Below, one piece after another: positions 8,824-16,422 of a DNA stretch of 41,587 bases. This DNA is from HyVt-337 sp964428895 (GTDB taxonomy: Bacteria; Planctomycetota; Phycisphaerae; SM23-33). The stretch lies in contig CAYRZU010000023.1 in the NCBI GenBank assembly GCA_964428895.1, positions 1 through 41,587 of the forward strand, given 5' to 3'. Numbering within the stretch: position 1 is the first letter of the stretch; every line of letters starts with the position of its first letter. The position numbers and the translations under genes are program-made. Below the pieces are notes generated by a model that worked only from the letters and a program-made list of their open reading frames with translations, had not been told where the DNA came from and did not search any database.

Positions 8824-9512
8824 TTGTCGTCCTCGATGATCTGTAAGACCTCGCTGATTTGACCAATCCTAGGCCCGTCGAACGGGCCGGCGAGCTCGGG
8901 ATGCTCCTCCCCCGGGGCATGGATCAACACCGGATGAGCGCCTGCCCGTTGAGCCCCGCCCAGTTCATCGCCGGCGCCGTCGCCCACATACAGGCATCGC
9001 CCCGCCGTCACGTCGAGCCGCTCGAACGCCATCGCGTAAAAGCGCGGGTCCGGCTTACTCAGGCCCAGCTCGCATGACAGCAGCGCCACGTCGAACAGCT
9101 CCGCCAGTGGCAATGTGGGCCAGATCTTCGCGGTGTCGGCCGAGCACGCGCTCATCATCCCCAGCCTCAGGCCTTGACCCCGTAGCGCTGCCAACGTGTC
9201 CGCCGCGTCAGGCCGAGGCGTCAGGCCGCGCTTGGTATAGTCGTATCGAATCTCAGCCGCCCGCTGAAGTTGGGCCTCGCTCGGTGACAGGCCCAGCCGC
9301 TCGCACGTCCAGGCCATTGCGTCCCGCTTGCTGGCGAAGGCGCCGCGGTCCCGCAATTGTTGGACCTCCGGGCCGGCCCATAGCTCTGTGAAGGCAGCCG
9401 CGTCGGCTCCCAGGGCTTCAGCGGTCGCATGGACGCTGTTGAGGTAGTCGTCTTGCTGCAGGCCCGGGACGAGCGTCCCCCACAAATCGAAGATGACCGC
9501 GTCGTATCGCAT
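8820..9512 (-). CDS. HAD-family hydrolase
   Basis: A 230-residue haloacid dehalogenase superfamily protein, probably a phosphatase on a small phosphorylated metabolite. Motif I is VIFDLWGTL: the nucleophile Asp is present, but the usual second Asp is Trp, as in a known subgroup. Motif II is MMSACS, motif III LGLSKPDPRFY with the conserved Lys, and motif IV YVGDGAGDELGGA. The cap domain lies between about residues 15 and 90. The start at 9512 follows the preceding gene's stop by five bases, so it is in the same operon. Much longer upstream reading in this frame is antisense to the Gfo/Idh gene and is excluded. The missing acid/base Asp makes classical phosphatase activity less certain. Confidence 0.82.
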   Translation of the reverse strand: MRYDAVIFDLWGTLVPGLQQDDYLNSVHATAEALGADAAAFTELWAGPEVQQLRDRGAFASKRDAMAWTCERLGLSPSEAQLQRAAEIRYDYTKRGLTPRPDAADTLAALRGQGLRLGMMSACSADTAKIWPTLPLAELFDVALLSCELGLSKPDPRFYAMAFERLDVTAGRCLYVGDGAGDELGGAQRAGAHPVLIHAPGEEHPELAGPFDGPRIGQISEVLQIIEDDK

Positions 9513-9517
9513 AGCCG

Positions 9518-10507
9518 CTATTGAACGGACGCGACCTCCACCGGCTGACCTATCTCCAGCGACCGGTAGGCCGCTTCCAGCATGCGCATGGTGTTGAGGT
9601 TGTCCTGCACCGACGTTTCCGGCTGGCGCCCCTGCTCCGCCGCGTCGCACAGGTCCAGCAACCAATGCGCCGCCGATTCCTTGAAGCTGAACGGGTTGGC
9701 GATCTGCCGTTCGTTCTTGTCGCCGTCGATCACGGTTAGCGTTTGGTAATCGAGCACCAACGCGCCCCGTTCGCAATCGAGGCTGGCGCGGTTAGCGCCA
9801 CCGAAGCTGGAGAAGCTCTCCGACAGATTCACCAGCACACCGGACGGGAACTCCACCACCAATGAGACGCCCGTATCCGGCCCGCCTTCGACAGCCGGCG
9901 AATTGACGCCGCGACAGTAAATGCGCGACGGCTCCTCGTCGAACAGATATCGATACCCGTCAAGCCAGTGGATGGTCATGATCGCCATCACGTATCGGCC
10001 GCGCGTGTTGCGCCAGCCTTGGTCACGCCGTAGCCCGGCCGCCGACTGGATCCACTGCAACGGCCGACCGATCTCACCCGAGGCCAAGACCTCCTTGGCC
10101 AAGTGAAAACTGAAACACTTCCGAAAGTTCTGATCGACCGCGACCGGCACACCGGCAGCCTCGGCGGCGGCGGCGATGGCCTTGGCTTCGTCGAACGTCT
10201 CCGCCAGCGGCTTCTCGCAGAACACCGGCACGCCCGCATCGACCAACGGCTTGACCACATCCAGCCGCACGTGGGTGGGCGTGCACACCACCGCCACGTC
10301 AATATCGCCATCGGCCAGCAGGTCGTCGAGCTTCATGTAGCGCCGGGCGATATCGTACTTGCCGGAAGTCTCGGCCAGGTTCTGCTCATCCGGGTCGACC
10401 GCCGCGACCACCGCGAACCGTTCCGGATGAAGTGCGATCCCGTTCAGGTGCATCGACGAAATCCCGCCCGCGCCAACCAGTCCCACTCGCCAAATCGTCT
10501 GAGTCAT
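9518..10507 (-). CDS. Gfo/Idh/MocA family NAD(P)-dependent oxidoreductase
   Basis: A 329-residue member of the family that oxidises or reduces sugars, inositols and related polyols. The N-terminal Rossmann fold shows VGLVGAGGISSMHL, then VVCTPTHV and the family signature FCEKPLAETFDEA with its conserved Lys. The C-terminal alpha/beta domain carries the substrate-side histidine in MTIHWLDGYRY. I chose the second ATG (10507) because AGGAAG lies six bases before it; the first ATG (10513) would overlap that ribosome site. It follows the alcohol dehydrogenase by 10 bases and precedes the HAD gene by five. A role in stepwise oxidation of a sugar or cyclitol with those partners is likely but unproven. 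Confidence 0.87.
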   Translation of the reverse strand: MTQTIWRVGLVGAGGISSMHLNGIALHPERFAVVAAVDPDEQNLAETSGKYDIARRYMKLDDLLADGDIDVAVVCTPTHVRLDVVKPLVDAGVPVFCEKPLAETFDEAKAIAAAAEAAGVPVAVDQNFRKCFSFHLAKEVLASGEIGRPLQWIQSAAGLRRDQGWRNTRGRYVMAIMTIHWLDGYRYLFDEEPSRIYCRGVNSPAVEGGPDTGVSLVVEFPSGVLVNLSESFSSFGGANRASLDCERGALVLDYQTLTVIDGDKNERQIANPFSFKESAAHWLLDLCDAAEQGRQPETSVQDNLNTMRMLEAAYRSLEIGQPVEVASVQ

Positions 10508-10517
10508 TACCATCTTC

Positions 10518-11534
10518 CTACCCGGCCGTCGGTGTGAAGATCACCTTGCCGGTTTCGCCTGCGGTGAAGGTCTCGTAAGCGTCCGCCGCTCGTTCGACTG
10601 TATATCGATGCGTAATGAACCGCTCGGGAGCAAGCCCGTCGGCAAAGAGCTGACACAGTTCGTCGTATTCCGTCACGGGAAACACCGTCGAGCCCGACAG
10701 CGTTAGCTCCTTTCGGTTGAAGTAGCTCGCCGCGCTAATGGTCGCCGCGTCGGATTCACCGATGGTGGCCACGTGGCCGAAGTAGGCGGCCGCCTCGGTC
10801 GCCGCGGTCAGCACGTCGCCCCGGCCGGAACACTCCAACGAACGATCAATGCCGGCGCCGCCGGTCAATTCGCGAAGTCGTTCCACTATGTCTCCGTCGG
10901 CCGGGTCGATCAGTTCCGCCGCCCCGAGCTTGGCTGCCAAGTCTCGCCGCACCGCAATCGGCTCGATGCCGATCACACGACAGCCCATCTGCGCCGCAAT
11001 GGCCACCGCGCCCAGGCCCATCGGCCCCAGGCCGAAGACGGCCACAGTGTGCTCGGGCTGTGTGCCCATCCGCTTGATCGCGTGGAACGGCGTGCCGATC
11101 GGGTCCTGCAGAATCGCTCCGTGCTCGAACGTCATGTGCTCGGGCAGGATCAGGCACTGGCTCTCTTTGACGGCCACGTACTCCGCCTGGAAGCCATTCT
11201 TTGAAAAGCCGTGCATCAACGCGCCTTCATCCCGACAGTAGGTGTAATAGCCTTTCTTGCACGGCCCGCACTTGCCGCACGTGCTGAAAGCCATCATGAA
11301 CACACGGTCGCCTTCCTTGAGCGCCTGCGGCTTGTCAATCGCCACCACCGTGCCGGCCCCCTCGTGCCCCGGAATACACGGAGCCGCCCAGTCCTTTTCA
11401 TACAGGCAATGCAAATCCGTGCCGCACAGCCCGGCCGCCTCGATCCGCACCACGACCTCGTCCCCCTGGGCGAAAGGTTCCGGCCAATCGATGACCTCCA
11501 GGTTCGGCCCTTCATGAATCTTCACGCCACGCAT
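10518..11534 (-). CDS. zinc-dependent medium-chain alcohol/polyol dehydrogenase
   Basis: A 338-residue cytoplasmic MDR-family dehydrogenase. The catalytic zinc site is seen in AGLCGTDLH (C37) and PGHEGAG (H57, E58). The structural zinc lobe has four cysteines, C86, C89, C92 and C100. The nucleotide fold begins at VFGLGPMGLGA, followed by an acidic residue in GIEP, suggesting NAD. Family members act on sorbitol, threonine, galactitol or similar secondary alcohols. The start at 11534 has AAGGAG seven bases upstream. It is the first gene of the minus-strand operon running to 6234 and is divergent from a second Gfo/Idh/MocA gene. The exact polyol cannot be inferred. Confidence 0.87.
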   Translation of the reverse strand: MRGVKIHEGPNLEVIDWPEPFAQGDEVVVRIEAAGLCGTDLHCLYEKDWAAPCIPGHEGAGTVVAIDKPQALKEGDRVFMMAFSTCGKCGPCKKGYYTYCRDEGALMHGFSKNGFQAEYVAVKESQCLILPEHMTFEHGAILQDPIGTPFHAIKRMGTQPEHTVAVFGLGPMGLGAVAIAAQMGCRVIGIEPIAVRRDLAAKLGAAELIDPADGDIVERLRELTGGAGIDRSLECSGRGDVLTAATEAAAYFGHVATIGESDAATISAASYFNRKELTLSGSTVFPVTEYDELCQLFADGLAPERFITHRYTVERAADAYETFTAGETGKVIFTPTAG

Positions 11535-11624
11535 GAGCGATCTCCTTGTCGGCAAGGCCTACACGCTACCGCCGCCCGGCCGGCAAGACAACCGCCAACG
11601 AAGCCAAACACCCCCAATGTGGCG

Positions 11625-11653
11625 TTTACATTTGCCGCCCGGCCCGCTATGGT
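11625..11653 (+). promoter_or_regulatory. sigma70-like promoter for the Gfo/Idh gene at 11687
   Basis: TTTACA (11625-11630), a 17-base spacer and TATGGT (11648-11653). Transcription would start near 11660, leaving a leader of about 27 bases that contains GAGGAG at 11673-11678. Confidence 0.55.
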
Positions 11654-11686
11654 TCGCGTTTTCGCCAGAAGCGAGGAGCTGTGGAT

Positions 11687-12997
11687 ATGGCTAAGAAGCG
11701 TTACGCTCACGTGGGCCTGGGCGGCCGGGCCCGGATGTACCTCGAAGCGATCGCCGGTGAATACAGCGACCACGCCGAGATGGTCGGCATCTGCGACCTC
11801 AACCCCGGCCGGCTGGACCTCTACAACGACGAGCTTGCCGAGGCCGGTCACCCCAAAGTGCCCGCCTTCACGTCCGACAAGTTCGACGACATGATCGCCG
11901 AAACCAAACCGGACGTCGTGATCGTCACCACCGGCCCGGACGCCACGCACAGCGACTATATCGTGCGGGCCATGGAACTCGGCTGCGACGTCATCACCGA
12001 AAAGCCCATGACGACCGACGAGGTCAAGTGTCGGCAGATCCTCAAAACCCGCGCCGCCACCGGCCGCAACGTGCAGGTCGCCTTCAACTACCGCTACAGC
12101 CCCCATCGCGCCGTGGTCAAGGAACTGATCATGGAAGGCAGAATCGGCGAGGTCTACAGCATCGACTTCACCTGGCCACTCGATAACGACCACGGGGCCG
12201 ACTACTTCCGCCGCTGGCACCGAAACCGCGAGAACAGCGGCTCGCTGCTGGTCCACAAGGCCACCCACCACTTCGACCTGATCAACTGGTGGATCGACGA
12301 CTACCCCGAGGAAGTCTTCGCCCACGGCTCGCGGCGCTACTATCGGCCGGAGACCGCCGACGAGCTTGGCCTGGTCAACCGTACCGAGCGCTGCCACACC
12401 TGTCCGGAATCCGCCAACTGCCCGCACTTCCTCGACATGGCCGGCAGCGAAGGCCTTAAGAAACTCTACCTCGACCACGAACACCACGACGGCTACTTCC
12501 GCGACCGCTGCGTTTTCAGCCCCGATATCGACATCTGGGACACCATGAGCCTGTCCGTCCGTTACAGCCGTGGCGCCCTGATGAATTACACCATAATGGC
12601 CTACGCCCCGTGGGAGGGCTATTATCTGTCCTTCACGGGCTCGAAGGGCCGACTCGAACACAACAGCTCGCAGTTCGGTTACGTCTCCGGCCGCGACGAC
12701 GAACACGGCAAGGTCCACGACGAGGGGACGACCATCGTCCTACAGCCGCACTTCAAGCCCGTGGCCGAGTGGGAAAGCTTCGAGCCTCCGCCGGCAGAGG
12801 GCGGCCACGGCGGCGGCGACCCGATCCTGCTGGCCGATATCTTCGACCCCGACCCGCCGGCCGACCCCTTCAAGCGCAAGGCCAGCCAAAAGGACGGCGC
12901 CTACTCGATCCTGATCGGCGTGGCCGCTTACCACAGCATCGACTCGGGCAAGCCCGTCAAGATCGCCGATCTCATCGGCGACGCGCCGCTGGAATAA
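11687..12997 (+). CDS. Gfo/Idh/MocA family oxidoreductase, long form
   Basis: A 436-residue NAD(P)-dependent oxidoreductase, about 100 residues longer than the classic family size. The Rossmann fold starts at YAHVGLGGRARMYL, with VVIVTTGPDATH and the signature ITEKPMTTDEV. The catalytic-domain histidines are in VHKATHHFDLINWW. An insertion at about residues 225-285 contains a cysteine group (ERCHTCPESANCP and, later, RDRC) that could bind metal. Such long forms are common in planctomycete sugar-catabolic loci. The ATG at 11687 is preceded by GAGGAG with an eight-base spacing and has its own promoter. It is divergent from the dehydrogenase operon and converges with the GGDEF gene 12 bases away. 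There is no signal peptide. Confidence 0.87.
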   Translation: MAKKRYAHVGLGGRARMYLEAIAGEYSDHAEMVGICDLNPGRLDLYNDELAEAGHPKVPAFTSDKFDDMIAETKPDVVIVTTGPDATHSDYIVRAMELGCDVITEKPMTTDEVKCRQILKTRAATGRNVQVAFNYRYSPHRAVVKELIMEGRIGEVYSIDFTWPLDNDHGADYFRRWHRNRENSGSLLVHKATHHFDLINWWIDDYPEEVFAHGSRRYYRPETADELGLVNRTERCHTCPESANCPHFLDMAGSEGLKKLYLDHEHHDGYFRDRCVFSPDIDIWDTMSLSVRYSRGALMNYTIMAYAPWEGYYLSFTGSKGRLEHNSSQFGYVSGRDDEHGKVHDEGTTIVLQPHFKPVAEWESFEPPPAEGGHGGGDPILLADIFDPDPPADPFKRKASQKDGAYSILIGVAAYHSIDSGKPVKIADLIGDAPLE

Positions 12998-13009
12998 CAG
13001 CGAGGGCGA

Positions 13010-13942
13010 TTACGCGGCGGCGGCCAAAGTGACGCGGTTCCGCCCGGAAGCCTTGGACTGATACAGGCACCGATCGGCACGAACGATAAGCGATTCGATG
13101 GTCTCTTCACTACCAGCGATGGCCGCCCCAAAGGACGCGCTAACGCGCACCTCCCCCCCGTCGGCAAATAGGAATGACTGTTCGATCAACTTCCGAACAC
13201 GATCAGCAATGGTCAGCAGCTGATCGCGGTCGACGTTGACCACGACGGCCAGGAACTCGTCCCCGCCCCAGCGGCCGATCGTGTCGAACGACCGCGTCAT
13301 GTTGGCCAGCGTATCAGCAACCATTTTCAACGCCTGATCGCCGACGTCATGGCCGAACGTATCGTTAACGCGTTTGAAGTGATCGATGTCGCCGAACAGC
13401 ACGCCCACGGCCCCGCCGTAACGGCGGGTCTCGGCCAGCCGGGAAGTCAGGCGAGCTTGCAGATAGTGGCGATTGGCCAGTTGCGTCACCGGATCCAGCA
13501 TGGCCAAATGGTGCAGTTCTTCGACTTCCCTGGACAGACGTTGGCGATCCGGCACGTCCGAGAACACCTCCGCCGCGCCAATGACGCCGCCATCGTCACC
13601 CCGAACGGGGAAGACCCGGACGAACACCGGCATGCGATGACCGTCTTTGTGATGAAGGTAGACCTCCGCCTCACGATCCTGTCCGTCAATCAGCGTGGCG
13701 GAGACCGGGCACGATTCGTCGCAGAGGCACCGGCCCTCGCCATCGGTGTGACAGAGCACATTGTCAGCGCAGGTTCTGCCGACGACATCTTCCGCAGAAA
13801 ACCCCGTGATACGCTCCGAGCCGCGTGACCAGAACTCGATCTTCCGATCGCTGTTCAGCAGATAGATGCCATCGTAGAGGTGGTCCAGCAGCATGGCCGA
13901 GAACGAGTCGGCCGACAATCTTTCCATCAATGCACTTGCCAT
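13010..13942 (-). CDS. diguanylate cyclase with N-terminal PAS domain
   Basis: A 310-residue soluble protein that should make cyclic di-GMP. The PAS domain spans about residues 17-130 and the GGDEF domain about 145-310. The active site is GRWGGDEF (226-230), intact, with an upstream RSFD (217-220) at the right distance for a product-inhibition I-site. The metal and substrate block is GDIDHFKRVNDTFGH. The PAS domain holds five cysteines in one loop (C58, C64, C72, C74, C78), a pattern seen in a subgroup of PAS-GGDEF sensors and possibly a metal or redox site. I take ATG 13942 as start; a TTG eight codons upstream is possible. It has no membrane segment. It is divergent from the ECF sigma gene. 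Confidence 0.9.
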   Translation of the reverse strand: MASALMERLSADSFSAMLLDHLYDGIYLLNSDRKIEFWSRGSERITGFSAEDVVGRTCADNVLCHTDGEGRCLCDESCPVSATLIDGQDREAEVYLHHKDGHRMPVFVRVFPVRGDDGGVIGAAEVFSDVPDRQRLSREVEELHHLAMLDPVTQLANRHYLQARLTSRLAETRRYGGAVGVLFGDIDHFKRVNDTFGHDVGDQALKMVADTLANMTRSFDTIGRWGGDEFLAVVVNVDRDQLLTIADRVRKLIEQSFLFADGGEVRVSASFGAAIAGSEETIESLIVRADRCLYQSKASGRNRVTLAAAA

Positions 13943-14108
13943 AGCCCAGTTCCCCGTAACGGACAATGCGCAAATAGTGCCTGTCCCTGTTCATATTCAT
14001 ATCGGAACCCCCTTCCCACGGATTCAGCCTCTTCCCGCCGCGAACAACGATAAATTCTGCAAGATGATGAACCCATCCTGGCCTCAGACGGACCAGAATA
14101 GAGACGCC

Positions 14109-14672
14109 ATGAACAGGCCGAGCGGACAACTTCGCGATGAGATGCTGGTAATGGCCGCCCAGGACGGCGAGCCGACGGCCATGAACGAGCTGGTCAGCCG
14201 ATGGCAGGAACGCCTCTGGCGACACGCGTTCCGCCTGACCGGTCAACGCGAGGCGGCCTGGGAGGTCCTCCAGGAAGGTTGGCTGGCCGTGGTCCGCGGC
14301 CTGCGACGGCTGGATGACCCCAAGCGGTTTCGGCCATGGGTGTACCGGATCATCACGCACAAGGCCGCCGACTGGATTCGCCGCCGCCAACGCGACCGAC
14401 GGGCCCAAGGGCCGCTCGATGACGCCCAGCCGCCCCCCGACCGCAGCCGGCCCGATCAGAGCCGTGTGGACGATGTCGACGAAATCCGCGCCGCCCTGGC
14501 CGGCGTGGGCAGCCCCCAACGAATCGTCCTGGTGCTGCATTACATCGACGAACTACCCGTCGCTGAGATTGCTGAGGTCCTGAACATCCCGCCCGGAACG
14601 GTCAAGAGCCGCCTCCACAACGGCCGGGCTGAACTAAGACGCCTGCTGGCACGCAATGCCGCCAAGGAGTAA
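14109..14672 (+). CDS. ECF-type RNA polymerase sigma factor
   Basis: A sigma-70 family protein of about 187 residues with regions 2 and 4 only. Region 2 includes LVSRWQERLWRHAF, a WEVLQEGWLAVVRGL segment and FRPWVYRIITHKAADWIRR. Region 4 is the helix-turn-helix AEIAEVLNIPPGTVKSRLHNGRAELRRLL. The start is uncertain: ATG 14109 gives a family-like N-terminus, while ATG 14064 or 14067 would add 14-15 residues. None has a strong ribosome site. It is followed four bases later by a two-helix membrane protein whose AAGGAG overlaps this stop codon, so the two are coupled. The partner is a likely modulator in place of a zinc-finger anti-sigma. Confidence 0.88.
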   Translation: MNRPSGQLRDEMLVMAAQDGEPTAMNELVSRWQERLWRHAFRLTGQREAAWEVLQEGWLAVVRGLRRLDDPKRFRPWVYRIITHKAADWIRRRQRDRRAQGPLDDAQPPPDRSRPDQSRVDDVDEIRAALAGVGSPQRIVLVLHYIDELPVAEIAEVLNIPPGTVKSRLHNGRAELRRLLARNAAKE

Positions 14673-14676
14673 CACC

Positions 14677-15057
14677 ATGAGTAATGACAATGACATTCGA
14701 GACGCCCTGAAGAAGGCCGACTGGGCCGAAGAGTTCGACGCTGCCCGGGACCAGACCTTCCACGAGATGCTCGCCGGGACTTTTCGGGGCCGTACCCGCT
14801 GGATGACGATCCTGGTCTACGTCTACATTCTCGCCTTCACCGCCCTGATGGTGATCAGCATCGTCTCCTTCTTCGGAGCTGACGCTGCCGACACCCGCGC
14901 CCATATCCTGTGGGCGACCAGCTTCCTGATGTCGGCCGTCTTCGTGGCGTTCCTGAAGCTCTGGATCTGGAACGTCATGAACCGAAACGCCATCGCCCGG
15001 GAGATCAAACGCCTGGAAATGCGTGTAGCCGAATTGGCCGAGCAAGCGGGCAAGTAG
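14677..15057 (+). CDS. small two-helix membrane protein, DUF6768-like
   Basis: A 126-residue protein with a soluble acidic N-terminus (about 1-40), two transmembrane helices (about 43-66 and 77-98) and a short amphipathic, coiled-coil-like tail. The N-terminal pattern ending MLAGTFRGRTRW resembles DUF6768 proteins encoded next to ECF sigma factors in planctomycetes. It has no HxxxCxxC zinc motif, so it is not a classical anti-sigma factor. Given coupling to the sigma gene, I infer that it regulates that sigma factor at the membrane. The start is fixed by AAGGAG at 14664-14669. Confidence 0.7.
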   Translation: MSNDNDIRDALKKADWAEEFDAARDQTFHEMLAGTFRGRTRWMTILVYVYILAFTALMVISIVSFFGADAADTRAHILWATSFLMSAVFVAFLKLWIWNVMNRNAIAREIKRLEMRVAELAEQAGK

Positions 15058-15077
15058 CCATGGCATTCAATCGGTGT

Positions 15078-15102
15078 GCGCGGGTGCGCGGAGCGCCCGC
15101 GC
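15078..15102. terminator. strong GC hairpin between convergent genes
   Basis: A 10-base-pair stem (15078-15087 with 15093-15102, one G-T wobble) and a five-base loop. It lies 20 bases after the DUF6768-like stop and 12 bases beyond the stop of the convergent URO-D-like gene. No T-tract follows on either strand. It probably terminates or stabilises both transcripts. Confidence 0.6.
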
Positions 15103-15114
15103 CGCCGATCAACC

Positions 15115-16371
15115 CTAGGCCTGGACCATCTCTTGGACCATATCGGTCCACTGTTCATACCGATGCGGCTCGTTGCGGCTGGTGAGCGTGCCGTTGAGGA
15201 TGAACTCCATCTGACAGCCGTTGGCGCGACCGACATCGAGGATGGTCTGAATCTCCCGCCGACACGGTTCGATGTCCCATCCAACCCCCTGCAGCAGCGA
15301 CGGCGTGGGCTTGGCGGAGTAGATGAAGTCGCCGCCGATCTGCTCAGCCCCCTCGGCCCAGTTCACGAACGGGCTCATCGACACCCGCCTCAGTCGCGGA
15401 ATGCGGCGGACGATCTCCATCTTCTTGTGGAGCGGCTCGCAGCATCCGTAGCAGTTTAGGCCGAACAGTTCCAGCAGCTTCACTTCGTGTCGCAGTGCCA
15501 GATCCCAATGCATCTCGGGCGAGACCTCCGAAAGAATCTGCTCCGTGCCGAATCCCCACTGGTCGATCAGGCGAACGTGCTCGCCGTCGAAGCCCGACCC
15601 CGGCAACTCATCCGTGACCGCCTGGCCACCCGAGCCGACGTGTTCGTTGCCGTTGTTCATGGCGAGCAGGTGTTGGGCCTCGCATTGGTGGGCGGCGTCG
15701 ATTTCGCTGGCGACCATGGCCTGGACCATTGCCTCCAACCATTTCGGCCGATCCACGATATCGAGCAAGATCTGCCCCGCCCCGCGCAGGAACACCAAGT
15801 AGTCCAGCGCGCACGCACACCAGCCCGTAGCCTCGATGACGTGAACGTCCATGATGTCGCCGACCAGATCTTCCAGGCGTTCCTGCTCGACGCGCGTGGT
15901 CTCCCAGTCAGGCGAAATGGTGCGTTTGGGAAAGGTTGCCCCAGGATCGGCGTCGTCAGGCAGAACTTGCCCGTAGACCACCCCTCGCCGCTGGCCGGTC
16001 GGCGAGTCGGTGTCGATGACCTGCTGATCGTCCGCCTTGCACAGCCCGGAATCGTTGAAGACCAGGTAGGTGTCCACCTCAGCCGTTATCGGCCGATCGT
16101 CACGGATGTGCTCGAACGCCCACAGCCGCCGGCGGAAATCGATCTCCAGTCTCCGCGCCGACTCGTGCTCGCACTGACACGTCTCGGGCGGGACGAATTC
16201 CTCCCACGCGTCCTCGATGTAGACCAGCACCGGAGGCTTACACAGGTCCATTCGGTTCTGGCGCCGCCACAGGTCGAGGCGTTCCTGCTGGATCGGGAGT
16301 GCGGCGACCTCGGCAACCTGTTGGGCTAACTCGCGAACGATCTGGCGCTCGTCGGTGGGGACGGGATCCAT
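15115..16371 (-). CDS. URO-D/methyltransferase-like protein, NCYGCCEPLH subtype, copy A
   Basis: A 418-residue soluble protein I place in the uroporphyrinogen decarboxylase / cobalamin-dependent methyltransferase superfamily, from its TIM-barrel rhythm and the C-terminal block LFGLNCYGCCEPLHKK. In this superfamily, methyltransferases bind zinc through Cys and His at the matching strand end to activate a thiol or methyl acceptor. Here the cluster of three cysteines plus a histidine is a plausible zinc site (inference). A close paralogue sits at 22305-23549 and shares RVSMSPF, IYSAKP and GTLTSRNEP-type blocks. It lies 51 bases downstream of the glycyl radical enzyme gene on the same strand. The start is uncertain: ATG 16371 aligns with the paralogue, ATG 16380 is possible, and neither has a ribosome site. 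It is unlikely to be a haem-pathway decarboxylase. Confidence 0.65.
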   Translation of the reverse strand: MDPVPTDERQIVRELAQQVAEVAALPIQQERLDLWRRQNRMDLCKPPVLVYIEDAWEEFVPPETCQCEHESARRLEIDFRRRLWAFEHIRDDRPITAEVDTYLVFNDSGLCKADDQQVIDTDSPTGQRRGVVYGQVLPDDADPGATFPKRTISPDWETTRVEQERLEDLVGDIMDVHVIEATGWCACALDYLVFLRGAGQILLDIVDRPKWLEAMVQAMVASEIDAAHQCEAQHLLAMNNGNEHVGSGGQAVTDELPGSGFDGEHVRLIDQWGFGTEQILSEVSPEMHWDLALRHEVKLLELFGLNCYGCCEPLHKKMEIVRRIPRLRRVSMSPFVNWAEGAEQIGGDFIYSAKPTPSLLQGVGWDIEPCRREIQTILDVGRANGCQMEFILNGTLTSRNEPHRYEQWTDMVQEMVQA

Positions 16372-16422
16372 GGCCCACATTGTCGGCGCGCCGTGGCCGG
16401 CGAACAAGGCCGAATGCAGCCG

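Noticed and set aside
13764..14540. Minus-strand frame opposite the ECF sigma factor
   Set aside because: Antisense to a gene with clear sigma regions 2 and 4, and no family features of its own.
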